NCBI GenBank assembly: GCA_947380915.1 | Contig: CANCSY010000014.1 | Location: forward strand, 1 to 30,734 | DNA: 30,734 nt | Direction: 5' to 3' | Source of the DNA: Beijerinckiaceae bacterium | GTDB lineage: Bacteria; Pseudomonadota; Alphaproteobacteria; Rhizobiales; Beijerinckiaceae | In this document: positions 7,798-15,870 of the stretch, piece after piece | How the letters are laid out: every line of letters starts with the position of its first letter | How positions within the stretch are numbered: the first letter of the stretch is position 1 | The notes under the pieces: model-generated | Database searches by the model: none | What the model was told of the DNA's origin: nothing | What the model saw: only the letters and a program-made list of their open reading frames with translations | Translations under genes and position numbers: made by a program

Positions 7798-8904
7798 ATG
7801 CCTGAATTGCCCGTTGACGCCTCCAAATTCGCAGGCATGTCGGAAGAACAAGCGCGCACCTTTCCCCGCCGCACCGTTGTCGGCGAGGCGCTGACGAATG
7901 ACGAGCTGTCGGCCATGCCGAAGATGGTGTCGACGGACTCCCATGTGATGGAGCCGGAGGAACTGTGGCGCGAGCTGCCGACCCGTCTCCAGGAGCATCT
8001 GCCGAAGGTTCCCTTCCGCAACTCTCCCCCCGGCGCCACCGACCCCCATCTGCGCCTGCAGGACCAGGACACCGATGGCGTCGCCGCCGAGATTCTGTTC
8101 CCCAATTACGGCATGGCGCTCTTTGGCATGGATGATGTCGAGACCCAGCAGGAATCCTTCAAGCTCTATAACGACTGGATGCATGACTTCTGTCAGGCCG
8201 ATCCCAAGCGCCTCTATGGATCGCCGCTGGTCTCCGTCTACGACATCAAGGCCGGCATCAAGGAGATGCAGCGCGGCTTCGACATGGGCCTCAAGGGCGC
8301 CATGATCTGGCAGGTGCCGGATCCCCGTTTGCCCTTCACCTCAGAGCATTACGAGCCCCTGTGGGCCGCCTGCGCCGAGGCGAAGCAGCCTGTCATCTGC
8401 CACATCCTCACCGGCCATTCCTATGTCAAGACCGGCCAGAAGGGCGGCGTGCAGGGCCTTAAGGACGCCACCAACACGAAGACGAACGATTCCGCCAACA
8501 CGCTGTTCGACTTCATCTTCTCCGGCGCCTTTGATCGCTACCCCGACCTGAAGCTGCTGATGGCCGAAAGCGAGATCGGCTGGCTGCCCTTCCTGTTGCA
8601 GCAGTGGGACTATTACTTCGAGCGGTTCCGCCACAATCGCCCCCTGCCCATCAAGCGCAAGCCCAGCGAGATCTTCGCCGAGCATGTCTATGGCACCTTC
8701 CTCGAGGATTATGTGGGTACGCGCTTCTTCCCCTGGTGGGGCGAGAAGAACTGCATGTGGTCAAACGATTACCCCCATTTCAACATGACCTTCCCTCACT
8801 CTCGCCAGGTGGTCGAGCATCATCTGAAGGGATTGACGGAGGAGCGTCGCCAGAGGCTGACGCGCGACAACGCCATCAACCTGTTCAATCTGGAACTGGC
8901 CTGA
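7798..8904 (+). CDS. Amidohydrolase-2 family protein (ACMSD-like TIM-barrel decarboxylase/hydrolase)
   Basis: This 368-residue metal-dependent TIM-barrel enzyme is of the amidohydrolase-2 family, which includes aminocarboxymuconate-semialdehyde and resorcylate-type decarboxylases and some lactone hydrolases. The first metal motif is TDSHVMEP (Asp47, His49; Asp replaces the first His of HxH). A barrel histidine follows in QPVICHILTG (His202), then the acid/His region SNDYPHFNMTFPHS near the C-terminus, where the Asp would be the last metal ligand. The DQDTDGVAAEILFPN segment is characteristic of this family. There is no signal peptide, so it is cytoplasmic. AAGGA lies about nine bases before the ATG. 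It follows the cupin by 78 bases and precedes a binding protein. Context suggests ring-carboxylate or ring-cleavage-product processing, which is inference. Confidence 0.85.
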   Translation: MPELPVDASKFAGMSEEQARTFPRRTVVGEALTNDELSAMPKMVSTDSHVMEPEELWRELPTRLQEHLPKVPFRNSPPGATDPHLRLQDQDTDGVAAEILFPNYGMALFGMDDVETQQESFKLYNDWMHDFCQADPKRLYGSPLVSVYDIKAGIKEMQRGFDMGLKGAMIWQVPDPRLPFTSEHYEPLWAACAEAKQPVICHILTGHSYVKTGQKGGVQGLKDATNTKTNDSANTLFDFIFSGAFDRYPDLKLLMAESEIGWLPFLLQQWDYYFERFRHNRPLPIKRKPSEIFAEHVYGTFLEDYVGTRFFPWWGEKNCMWSNDYPHFNMTFPHSRQVVEHHLKGLTEERRQRLTRDNAINLFNLELA

Positions 8905-8915
8905 TCTTCATCCCC

Positions 8916-8955
8916 GGTCCCGGTCTTGCTGGCGCCCGCCAGTGGGGCCGGGACC
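8916..8955 (+). terminator. Nested inverted repeat between amidohydrolase and binding-protein genes
   Basis: The outer arms GGTCCCGG (8916-8923) and CCGGGACC (8948-8955) pair perfectly and enclose a second hairpin, CTGGCG (8929-8934) with CGCCAG (8937-8942). There is no T-run, so it could be a factor-dependent terminator, a processing or stability element, or an attenuator reducing read-through into the binding protein at 9050. Confidence 0.4.
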
Positions 8956-9049
8956 ACGGGATGATCCTTCGCCGCCGCCGTGTGCGGCGTGATATTTGTG
9001 CCTCGCGCGCCACGGAAGATGGCATATGCGCCGCAGGGGAGGGGACGTT

Positions 9050-10072
9050 ATGATGAAACAGGCCGCGACCACCCTTGTTCTGGGGCTTGCTCTGGCGGGT
9101 TCAGCACAGGCCCAGACGCCCGAGCCCTCCTTCTTTGCCGGCAAGAACATCACGGTCCTGATCGGCTATGCTGCGGGCGGCACCTATGACGCCACGGCCC
9201 GTCTGGTCGCCCGTCACATGTCCAAACATATCCCGGGCAATCCAAACATGCTGCCCCAGAACCTGCCGGGGTCCGGCGGCATCAAGACGATCCTGAACCT
9301 TTATTCGGTCGCCCCGCGCGATGGCACCACCCTGGGCATGCTGTCGCGCAGCTATCCCATCGAGCCGGTCTTCAATCCCCAGACGGCGAAATATGATCCC
9401 AAGCGCTTCAATCCCATCGGCAGCACCAGCAATGAGGTCTCGGTGGCCGTGGTCTGGCACACGCGCGGGATCAACTCCATCAATCAGTTGATGACGCAGG
9501 AGATCACCACGGGCGCAACCGGCGTCACCGACGACACCGGGCGTTTTCCCACGCTGCTGCGCAATCTCACCGGAGCCAAGGTCAAATTGGTGACCGGCTA
9601 TCCCGGCGGCAATGATGTCACCATGGCCATGGAAAAAGGCGAGGTGGACGCGCGCTTTGGCTGGTCCTGGGGCAGCCTGAAGAGCAGGTCCCGCTCATGG
9701 ATCGAAGAAAAGAAGATCAACATCATCGTCCAGATGGCCATGGAGAAGGCGGCTGATCTGCCCGATGTGCCGCTCATCATGGATTTCGCCAAGACGGAAC
9801 TCGACAGGAAGGCGCTGGAATTGCTCTTTGCGCCGCAGGTCATGGCCTGGCCGCTGGTGGCGCCGCCCGATGTCCCCGCCGACCGGGTCGCGACCCTGCG
9901 CAAGGCTTTCGCAGCCACCATGAAAGACACCGATTTTCTGGCGGACGCGAAAAAGCTGAACATCGACGTCGAGCCTGTGCCTGGCGAACTCATGCAGACC
10001 CTGGTGGCCCGGGTCAGCGATTTCGAGCGGGCTGTGGTGGATCGCGCGCTGGAATTGACCGAAGTGAAGTAA
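9050..10072 (+). CDS. TTT-family (Bug-like) periplasmic solute-binding protein
   Basis: This 340-residue Bug-family receptor has a short Sec leader (TTLVLGLALAGSAQAQ). Family marks are FFAGKNITVLIGYAAGGTYD, HMSKHIPGNP, QNLPGSGG, and PRDGTTLG. The distal region keeps the ligand-domain pattern but has a Trp/Arg-rich strand (FGWSWGSLKSRSRSW) not shared with the other copies, so the ligand may differ. The start is one of two adjacent ATGs (9050, 9053) preceded by the purine-rich AGGGGAGGGG at 9036-9044. It is separated from the amidohydrolase by 145 bases that include a nested hairpin, and it ends 12 bases from the convergent luciferase-like gene. Again there is no TctA or TctB partner. Confidence 0.9.
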   Translation: MMKQAATTLVLGLALAGSAQAQTPEPSFFAGKNITVLIGYAAGGTYDATARLVARHMSKHIPGNPNMLPQNLPGSGGIKTILNLYSVAPRDGTTLGMLSRSYPIEPVFNPQTAKYDPKRFNPIGSTSNEVSVAVVWHTRGINSINQLMTQEITTGATGVTDDTGRFPTLLRNLTGAKVKLVTGYPGGNDVTMAMEKGEVDARFGWSWGSLKSRSRSWIEEKKINIIVQMAMEKAADLPDVPLIMDFAKTELDRKALELLFAPQVMAWPLVAPPDVPADRVATLRKAFAATMKDTDFLADAKKLNIDVEPVPGELMQTLVARVSDFERAVVDRALELTEVK

Positions 10073-10084
10073 GCGCCCTGATCC

Positions 10085-11089
10085 TCAGCCCCGGTTGCGG
10101 ATCAAGGGCATCACCTGCTGCGCGAAAGTCTCAAGCCCCTCCCGCATCGGGTGGAACTGGAGCATCAGGCAGTCCACGCCCAAGTCTTCGTAGCGGCGGA
10201 TGCGATCGGCGATGATCTGCGGCGTCCCCACGAGGCCTGCGCCAAGGGCCTTGGCGGCCACATTGGCCTCGGGCGTCCGGTCGAGCCCCGCAGCCTCGGC
10301 TTGCGCCAGTTCGGCCGTCGGCGCGCAGATCACATAGGTGCTCAATCCATATCCCAGGCTGCGCCCGTGCCGTGCGGCCCTTTCGCGCATGTCGATGATA
10401 TCCGCGCCGATGCTGGCGACATTGGCCTCATAGGCTTGCAGGCCAGGCGCGTGGGAGATGAACCATGTATCACAATGGCGGGCGATGATGTCCTTGCCCC
10501 GTTCCGCGCTGCTGGCGGCGAAGATCGGCGGCCTTGGCCGGCTCATGGGGCGGGTCGCGAGCTGGCCCTGGGCGATCTTGAAGTAGGCTCCGTCCAGACT
10601 GTAGGTCTCCTGCGTCCACAGGCCGCTGAGGGCCGCGACGAATTCCTCCATCCGCTGGTAGCGCTGTTCCGCATCGGGCAGCCAGGATCCGTTGCCGAAA
10701 AGATCGAATTCATGGGACCGCCTGCCGGGGATCACATTCACCGCAAAACGGCCGCCGCTGAGCCGGTCGAGGGAGGCGCCCATCTTGGCCACCATCTGGG
10801 GGTGGACGATGCCGGGATGCACGGCGGTCATGATCTGGATGCGTTGCGTCAGGACGGCCAGCGCCGAGGAGACGATCCAGGCCTCCAGATCACGCGCCAC
10901 CAGACGCTCCGCCACAAGCGTGATGTCGAACCCCAGTTCTTCGGCTCTTTGCACGCAGTCCAGAACGAAACGAAAGGAGCGGTCCTGCGGCAGGCCGAGG
11001 CCAGGGGTTCCCAGCTCCTCGAGCGCGCGGTCGATTTCGGGCTCGGGCCTGATGGTGTGGGGAAGCGGGGCCCAAAGTCCAAGGCGCAT
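10085..11089 (-). CDS. LLM-class flavin-dependent monooxygenase (SsuD/SfnG-like)
   Basis: This 334-residue luciferase-like TIM-barrel enzyme uses reduced FMN and oxygen. The best family fit is the alkanesulfonate/dimethylsulfone monooxygenase branch (SsuD, SfnG): the N-terminal MRLGLWAPLPHTI, the barrel segment IMTAVHPGIVHPQMVAKM, DRLSGGRFAVNV, and the paired SWLPDAEQRYQRMEEF resemble this branch. The late GTPQIIADRIRRYEDLGVD is the usual family C-terminal helix. A flavin reductase partner is not seen in the window. The start at 11089 is set by AGGAGAGGA about seven bases upstream, which is better than the longer in-frame ATG at 11146. It is transcribed alone, convergent with a binding protein. 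C-S bond oxidation is plausible, but other LLM substrates such as amines, nitriloacetate or heterocycles are possible. Confidence 0.85.
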   Translation of the reverse strand: MRLGLWAPLPHTIRPEPEIDRALEELGTPGLGLPQDRSFRFVLDCVQRAEELGFDITLVAERLVARDLEAWIVSSALAVLTQRIQIMTAVHPGIVHPQMVAKMGASLDRLSGGRFAVNVIPGRRSHEFDLFGNGSWLPDAEQRYQRMEEFVAALSGLWTQETYSLDGAYFKIAQGQLATRPMSRPRPPIFAASSAERGKDIIARHCDTWFISHAPGLQAYEANVASIGADIIDMRERAARHGRSLGYGLSTYVICAPTAELAQAEAAGLDRTPEANVAAKALGAGLVGTPQIIADRIRRYEDLGVDCLMLQFHPMREGLETFAQQVMPLIRNRG

Positions 11090-11241
11090 GCGATGATCCT
11101 CTCCTGAGCGCCCATAGTCAGGCAGGGGCCGCCGGGGATCAAGCAATAGTCTTGCGCGCCATGGCCCAGCATTTTAGCATGGATCATTGGTCAGCGAATT
11201 CCCTGAACTGTCAGCAATGGGCCGGATTGATGGAGGCGGGC

Positions 11242-11634
11242 ATGCGTCCTTTGATTTGTCTGCTTTACGCCGCATGCGCCATCGCCATGAGCGCGCCCGC
11301 CCATGCGCAAGCCAGGACGCCGTCCCGCACGCCCGACAATATCAGGGAACTCTTCCTGTTCCTGTATCAGTGCGCCCGCATCCCGCCGGGAACCGAAGGG
11401 TCGGAACTGACCATGCGCTTCAGCCTCACCCACTTCGGCGCGCTGCGTGGCAAGCCGATGATCACCTATTCGAAACTGGTTGGAAGCGAGGAGGATCAGA
11501 GGGTCTTTGTCTCCGCAGCGCTGGATACGATCGAGAAATGCACGCCAGTGCCGGTGACCGAGCATTTTGGCAAGGTCATCGGCCAGAAGATGATCTTCCT
11601 CACCTTTCCGCCACGCAGCGAAAAAAGAGCGTAG
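11242..11634 (+). CDS. Small secreted protein with a TonB-C-like domain
   Basis: This 130-residue exported protein has a signal peptide (MRPLICLLYAACAIAMSA, cleaved near AHAQA). The mature part has the pattern of a TonB C-terminal-like fold: an N-terminal helix with Cys, the segment TMRFSLTHFGALRGKPMITY, then a helix AALDTIEKCTPVPV and a final strand. There are two cysteines in the mature part (in QCARIPPG and EKCTPVP) that could form a disulfide. It lacks a membrane anchor or Pro-rich linker, so it is not a full TonB. I do not know its function. The start at 11242 has GGAGG five bases upstream. It diverges from the monooxygenase and may be monocistronic. Confidence 0.7.
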   Translation: MRPLICLLYAACAIAMSAPAHAQARTPSRTPDNIRELFLFLYQCARIPPGTEGSELTMRFSLTHFGALRGKPMITYSKLVGSEEDQRVFVSAALDTIEKCTPVPVTEHFGKVIGQKMIFLTFPPRSEKRA

Positions 11635-11693
11635 CGCCAGTCTTCCGGCGGGCTTGCTCCGCCACGTCCGTTTTATCGAAAAATTGATTGTTC

Positions 11694-11709
11694 AGGCGCA
11701 GATGCGCCT
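11694..11709. promoter_or_regulatory. Inverted repeat upstream of the enolase-family operon
   Basis: AGGCGC-AGAT-GCGCCT is a perfect 6-4-6 inverted repeat in the 230-base gap 11635-11864, 155 bases before the next gene. It could be an operator for an unseen regulator or a weak hairpin. TTGATT (11684-11689) overlaps this area, but the nearest -10-like TATTCT at 11711 is spaced too far for a standard promoter. Apart from this repeat and a poorly supported 43-codon frame at 11720-11851, the gap holds nothing I recognise. Confidence 0.3.
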
Positions 11710-11856
11710 CTATTCTGAAATGGCGATCAACAATCGGCGTGGAAACAGCGCCGTAAGGGAGGATGCGTCAGCCCCATGGGCCGCGCGCCGACGCATCAAG
11801 CTGCAGGATTTGCGGTCTTCCCTCACGGCTGAGTTCGAGCGCCAGGTCTGAGGGAC

Positions 11857-11868
11857 ATGTTCTTTTGA
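11857..11868 (+). other. Three-codon mini-frame overlapping a TTG start
   Basis: ATG TTC TTT TGA at 11857-11868 ends on the TTG (11865-11867) that appears to start the enolase-superfamily gene. The shared AGGGA site at 11851-11855 is two bases from the ATG and nine from the TTG. The ATG might siphon or couple initiation, or be accidental. Confidence 0.3.
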
Positions 11869-12950
11869 AAATCACAGACTTCGAGATCTTCCCGGTCGAG
11901 ATGCCGCTCGACGACAAGGACTGGACCTTCGCTCTGGCCACGGTCTCCTCCGCGCGTGGCTGGGGCGTGCGCGTGAGCGCTGAGGGCGTGCAGGGCTATG
12001 GCTATGCGCCCGCCGTGCCGCATATGGGCTCGACCTTCGAGGGCCTGCCCATCGAATTGACCCGCTTCAAGCCGCTGGTGATGGGGCGAGACGCTTTTGC
12101 GCTCGAGGATCTGGTCGCGCGTCTTGATCGGTCGCTGGCCGGAGCCAATCAGGCCAAGGCCGCCATTGATTGCGCGGTGCATGATCTGCAGGCCCGGGCC
12201 TTGAACCAGCCGCTGTGCAATCTCTTGGGTGGTCGTCTGCGCGCCTCCATTCCCGTGCTGCGCATTCTGGCCATCAAGACGCCTGACGAAATGGCGGCCA
12301 AAGCCGCAGAGCTGTTTGACGAGGGCTATCGCTATTTCAAGATCAAGGTGCATGGGGATGTGGAGGACGATGTGGCGCGCGTGCGCGCCATTCGCCAGCG
12401 TCTGGGCGCCGCCGCGCATCTGACCATCGACGCCAACCAGTCCTATTGGCCCAAGGACGCCATCTACGCCATCAACCGCATGGCGGAGTTCGGGCTTGAT
12501 CTGGTCGAGCAGCCGGTGCCGCGCCATGATCTCAAAGGGCTGGAGCTGGTCACCCGTTCCGTGCCCGTCACTGTTGAGGCCGACGAGGGCGCGGGCACGC
12601 TGGATGAAATCGCCATGCTGGTGAGCAACCGCATCGTCGATGCGGTCAGCCTCAAGATCCCCAAGCTTGGCGGCCTGCGCAACGCCATCGCCGCAGCGCG
12701 CATCTGCGAGAGCGGCGGGGTGCGCTGCCGTGTGGGCGCGCATGTGGGCACACGGCTGCTCAACGCTCATGCGGTGCATCTGGCGAGCGCCCTGCCGATC
12801 ATGGAATATGCCTGCGAAGTCGGCGAATTCGCCCGCATGAGCGGCGATCCCTTCACCGGTCTCGAGGTCGAAAATGGCTGCGTCACCGTGCCTGAGGTGG
12901 CTGGCTGCGGCGTGCGTCCCGTGCGCGATATCCAGATGATGGCCTCTTGA
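11865..12950 (+). CDS. Mandelate racemase / muconate-lactonizing enzyme family protein
   Basis: This 361-residue enolase-superfamily enzyme works by abstracting a proton next to a carboxylate. All core active-site groups can be placed: the K-x-K motif FKIKVHG (Lys159, Lys161), metal ligands Asp189 (TIDANQSY), Glu215 (VEQPV) and Asp240 (VEADEG), and Lys264 in SLKIPKLGG. Lysines on both faces are typical of the muconate-lactonizing/dipeptide-epimerase branch and not of mandelate racemase itself. There is no signal peptide. No usable ATG begins this frame; TTG at 11865 with AGGGA nine bases upstream is the best start, while the next ATG (11901) would cut into the first strand. It leads an operon with an iron-type ABC binding protein and a fused permease, which suggests that the enzyme metabolises the imported compound. 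Confidence 0.85.
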   Translation: MKITDFEIFPVEMPLDDKDWTFALATVSSARGWGVRVSAEGVQGYGYAPAVPHMGSTFEGLPIELTRFKPLVMGRDAFALEDLVARLDRSLAGANQAKAAIDCAVHDLQARALNQPLCNLLGGRLRASIPVLRILAIKTPDEMAAKAAELFDEGYRYFKIKVHGDVEDDVARVRAIRQRLGAAAHLTIDANQSYWPKDAIYAINRMAEFGLDLVEQPVPRHDLKGLELVTRSVPVTVEADEGAGTLDEIAMLVSNRIVDAVSLKIPKLGGLRNAIAAARICESGGVRCRVGAHVGTRLLNAHAVHLASALPIMEYACEVGEFARMSGDPFTGLEVENGCVTVPEVAGCGVRPVRDIQMMAS

Positions 12951-12961
12951 GGGAGACTGCA

Positions 12962-14053
12962 ATGATCCGTAATTTAGCTTTGCGCGCGCTGGCCCTTGGC
13001 GTCGCCGCCGCGTCCTTCCTGTCCTTTGGCGCAAGCGCCGCCTCCATAGAGGAACTGGCCCGTTTGCAGGGCCCCGAGCGGGAGAAGATCCTGATCGAGG
13101 GCGCGCGCGCCGAGGGCAAGGTCGTCATGTATTCGGCGATGATCGAGAATCAGGCGCTGCGCCCGATCAATGAGGCCTTCCACCGGAAATATCCTTTCAT
13201 CGAGGCGGAGTTCTGGCGCGCCGACACCCGCGACCTCATCAACAAGACGCTGGCGGAGGCCCGCGCCCGCGCCATGGTGGTCGATATCGTGGAAGGTGGC
13301 GGCGTGTCGCAGAGCCTTGTGCGCGCGGGCGTGACGCAGGCATTCGCACTGCCCGGCGCCAAGGCGCTCGCACCGAGTTTGGTTGACCCCATGGGCATGT
13401 GGGTCGCCACCCGCGTCAGCTATTTCGGCCTTGCCTATAACACCAAACTGGTCAGCGAGGCGGAGGCGCCGAAGACCTATCAGGATCTGCTTGATCCCAA
13501 ATGGCGCGGCAAGATCGCCTGGGCCGCCAATACGGAAACCGGCGGCGCCATGATGTTCATCAGCTTCATCCGCGCCTGGCTGGGCGAGGAGAAGGGCGAG
13601 GCCTATCTGCGGGAATTGGGCAAGCAGGATGTGGCCAATCTCCCGGGCAGTCCCCGCGAGGTCGTCAACAAGGTGATGGCGGGCGAATATCCGCTGGCCC
13701 TGAGCATCTTCCTGCACCATCCCGTCATCAGCGCCTTGCAGGGCGCGCCGGTGGCGCCGCGCCCCATGGAGCCGGTGCTGGGCAACGCTTCTGTCATGGT
13801 GCTGATGAAGAACGCGCCTCATCCCCATGCGGCGCTGTTGCTGATGGATTTCCTCCTCTCCAAGGAGGGCCAGACCGTCATCAAGAACGCCGATTACTTC
13901 CCCGCCGATTCCTCCATCGAGGTTGAAAAGACGGTGGCGGGAATCGTGCCCGCCAACAATGGCCTTGCGATGCAGATGCTCTCCGAGGAGGACCTGTTCG
14001 CCGGCCGTACGAAGTCCCTTGCTTTGCAGAAGCAATATTTCCAGAAACGCTGA
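12962..14053 (+). CDS. ABC transporter substrate-binding protein, ferric-iron/phosphonate type
   Basis: This 363-residue periplasmic protein is of the family shared by FbpA/AfuA iron and 2-aminoethylphosphonate binders. The signal peptide MIRNLALRALALGVAAAS ends near FGASA. Family patterns include EGKVVMYSAM, FHRKYPFIEAEF, VSYFGLAYNT, YQDLLDPKWRGKIAWA, and LLLMDFLLSKEGQTVI. The two tyrosines that bind Fe(III) in FbpA are not clearly present near the C-terminal half, so an organic or phosphonate ligand is at least as likely as iron; I could not align them fully. GAGGGAG lies six bases before the ATG at 12962. It begins 11 bases after the enolase-family stop and overlaps the permease start by one base (TGATG at 14051-14055). 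Confidence 0.88.
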   Translation: MIRNLALRALALGVAAASFLSFGASAASIEELARLQGPEREKILIEGARAEGKVVMYSAMIENQALRPINEAFHRKYPFIEAEFWRADTRDLINKTLAEARARAMVVDIVEGGGVSQSLVRAGVTQAFALPGAKALAPSLVDPMGMWVATRVSYFGLAYNTKLVSEAEAPKTYQDLLDPKWRGKIAWAANTETGGAMMFISFIRAWLGEEKGEAYLRELGKQDVANLPGSPREVVNKVMAGEYPLALSIFLHHPVISALQGAPVAPRPMEPVLGNASVMVLMKNAPHPHAALLLMDFLLSKEGQTVIKNADYFPADSSIEVEKTVAGIVPANNGLAMQMLSEEDLFAGRTKSLALQKQYFQKR

Positions 14054-15828
14054 TGGCGTTCGACGCGGGTGGTGGTGCGGTGCAGGACAGCAGGGGCGGA
14101 GCGCATGGTGAATCAGGGGCGGACGGCTGGTTGGCGCGCATGAATCTTCGGCGCCCTGCGCCCGCCGTCGCAGTGCTAGTCCTCGTGCTCGCAGCGCTTG
14201 TGCTGCCGCCCTTCTACTATCTGGTCAAGACGAGCCTGTTCACGACGGAAGCTGACGGCTCCTTCGGCGCCTTCACGCTCGAATATTACGCCGGGCTGGC
14301 GCAGTCGCAGACGCTCGTTTCCGATTTCGGCAATTCCATGCGTTTTGCCCTTGGCTCCGCGCTGCTGGCGATCACGCTGGGCACGTTGCAGGCGTGGATC
14401 GTGGAGCGCACCGATACGCCCCTGCGCCAATATGTTTTCCTCATCTCCATCATCTCGCTCGGCTTGCCCCATGTGCTCTATACGAGCGCATGGCTTCTCG
14501 TGCTCGGCAAGGGCGGACCGTTCAACGCCCTGTTCGCCGCCATCACCGGCGCCACAGGTCCGGTCTTTGACGTCTACACCATGAGCGGGATGATCCTCAT
14601 CGAGGGGATGCTGTGGACGCCGCTGGCGTTTCTGCTGCTTTCGCCGGTGTTCCGCACCACGGACAGTTCCTTTGAAGAGGCCGCCATGATGTGCGGCGCG
14701 GGTCTGGCGACCACCTTTCGGCGCGTCACCCTGCCCCTGGCGACGCCCGCCCTGCTGGCGCTCCTGCTGCTCATCTTCATCCGCGCCTTCGAGGCCTTCG
14801 ACATTCCCGCCCTCGTGGGCGGCGCCGGGGATGTCTCCGTGCTGACCACCGAAGTCTACAACAGCATCCGCAAGGAATTGCCGTCGAATTACGGGCAGGC
14901 GGGCGCCTTCTCGATCATTCTCATGGGTGCGGTGATCTTCTTGCTCACCATGCAGCGCCGGCTGTTGCGCGACGCCGAGCGCTTCCAGACCATCACGGGC
15001 AAGGGCTATCGTCCGCGCATGGCCTCGCTCGGGCGCTGGCGCTATCTGACGGCGGCGGCGCTGGTCCTGTGCTTCGTGATCCTGCTTGTCCTGCCCCTTG
15101 GCATGGTGGTGCTGACCTCGCTGGTTCCTTTCTATGATGGCGTCAGCGCAGGCATGCTGGCGAGGGCCTCCTTCGGCAATTACGCGCTCGTTTTCAACAG
15201 CGCCTCGTTCAAGGGCGCCATCGTGAACACGCTGCTTCTGGGCGGCGGCACTGCGACTCTGGTGTGCCTGCTCACCGCAGGCGCCGCCTGGCTTTCGGCC
15301 CGGCGCGTCCAGGGCGGATGGTTGCTTGACCAGTTGGCGACCGCGCCGCTGGTCTTTCCAGCCATCGTGCTCAGCGTCGCCTTCCTGCAATATTTCGTCA
15401 ACGCGCCCTTCGCCATCTATGGCACGGTGCTGTCGCTCGTCATCGCCGGTACGGTGCAATATCTGCCCTATGGCATGCGCTTTTGCTACGCGGGAGCCTT
15501 GCAGATTCATCGCGAGCTTGAAGAGGCGGCGGCTTCGGCAGGGGCGGGCCGCTACCTCACGTTCCGACGGGTGGTGATGCCGCTTCTCGCGCCGACGATT
15601 CTCACTAGCTGGCTTTTCGTGATGCTGCTGTCCGTGCGCGCCGTCGCCATGCCGATCCTGCTTTCGGGGCCGAAGTCGCAGGTGGTGGCGGTCACCCTGT
15701 TCGAATTATGGGGCAATGGGCAGGTCACCGAACTCGCCGCCTTCGGCGTGATCTGGTCGATGTTCATGATGAGCATCGGCGTCGTTTTCTATCTGGCGGC
15801 GAAACGCAATGGCGTTTCCGTCCAGTAG
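14053..15828 (+). CDS. Fused double-domain ABC permease, iron/phosphonate type
   Basis: This 591-residue inner-membrane protein carries two permease units in one chain, as in FbpB/SfuB/AfuB. Each unit has about six hydrophobic helices and an EAA loop: EEAAMMCGAGLATTFRRVTLP in the first and EEAAASAGAGRYLTFRRVVMP in the second, both with the conserved Gly. These loops dock an ATPase. The ATG at 14053 overlaps the binding-protein stop, giving translational coupling; an internal ATG at 14140, closer to the first helix, is an alternative because the first 29 residues are hydrophilic. The next gene lies on the opposite strand, so the operon lacks its own ATP-binding subunit, which is unusual for this family. 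Confidence 0.9.
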   Translation: MAFDAGGGAVQDSRGGAHGESGADGWLARMNLRRPAPAVAVLVLVLAALVLPPFYYLVKTSLFTTEADGSFGAFTLEYYAGLAQSQTLVSDFGNSMRFALGSALLAITLGTLQAWIVERTDTPLRQYVFLISIISLGLPHVLYTSAWLLVLGKGGPFNALFAAITGATGPVFDVYTMSGMILIEGMLWTPLAFLLLSPVFRTTDSSFEEAAMMCGAGLATTFRRVTLPLATPALLALLLLIFIRAFEAFDIPALVGGAGDVSVLTTEVYNSIRKELPSNYGQAGAFSIILMGAVIFLLTMQRRLLRDAERFQTITGKGYRPRMASLGRWRYLTAAALVLCFVILLVLPLGMVVLTSLVPFYDGVSAGMLARASFGNYALVFNSASFKGAIVNTLLLGGGTATLVCLLTAGAAWLSARRVQGGWLLDQLATAPLVFPAIVLSVAFLQYFVNAPFAIYGTVLSLVIAGTVQYLPYGMRFCYAGALQIHRELEEAAASAGAGRYLTFRRVVMPLLAPTILTSWLFVMLLSVRAVAMPILLSGPKSQVVAVTLFELWGNGQVTELAAFGVIWSMFMMSIGVVFYLAAKRNGVSVQ

Positions 15829-15830
15829 CC

Positions 15831-15870
15831 CCTCACCCCTCCCCCTCAGGTCTTGACCGAGGGGTTGAGG
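15831..15870. terminator. Nested hairpin at a convergent junction
   Basis: CCTCACCCCTC (15831-15841) pairs with GAGGGG-T-TGAGG (15859-15870) with one bulged T, enclosing a smaller GGTC-TT-GACC hairpin (15849-15858). It straddles the ends of the permease and the decarboxylase-like gene and could stop transcription from both sides, although there is no T-run. Confidence 0.4.

Noticed and set aside
11720..11851. A 43-codon plus-strand frame ending just before the enolase-family gene
   Set aside because: No ribosome site precedes it, the product resembles nothing I know, and it is rich in Arg as expected of chance frames in GC-rich DNA.
13150..13410. Possible transfer boundaries or mobile-element remnants within the catabolic region
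   Set aside because: I looked for transposase or integrase motifs, terminal repeats and tRNA ends throughout the window and saw none; the island nature of the region is an impression from gene content only.
14176..15510. A 444-codon minus-strand frame opposite the fused permease
   Set aside because: The permease on the other strand has both EAA loops and membrane helices; the antisense product is low-complexity Gln/Arg/His-rich sequence.
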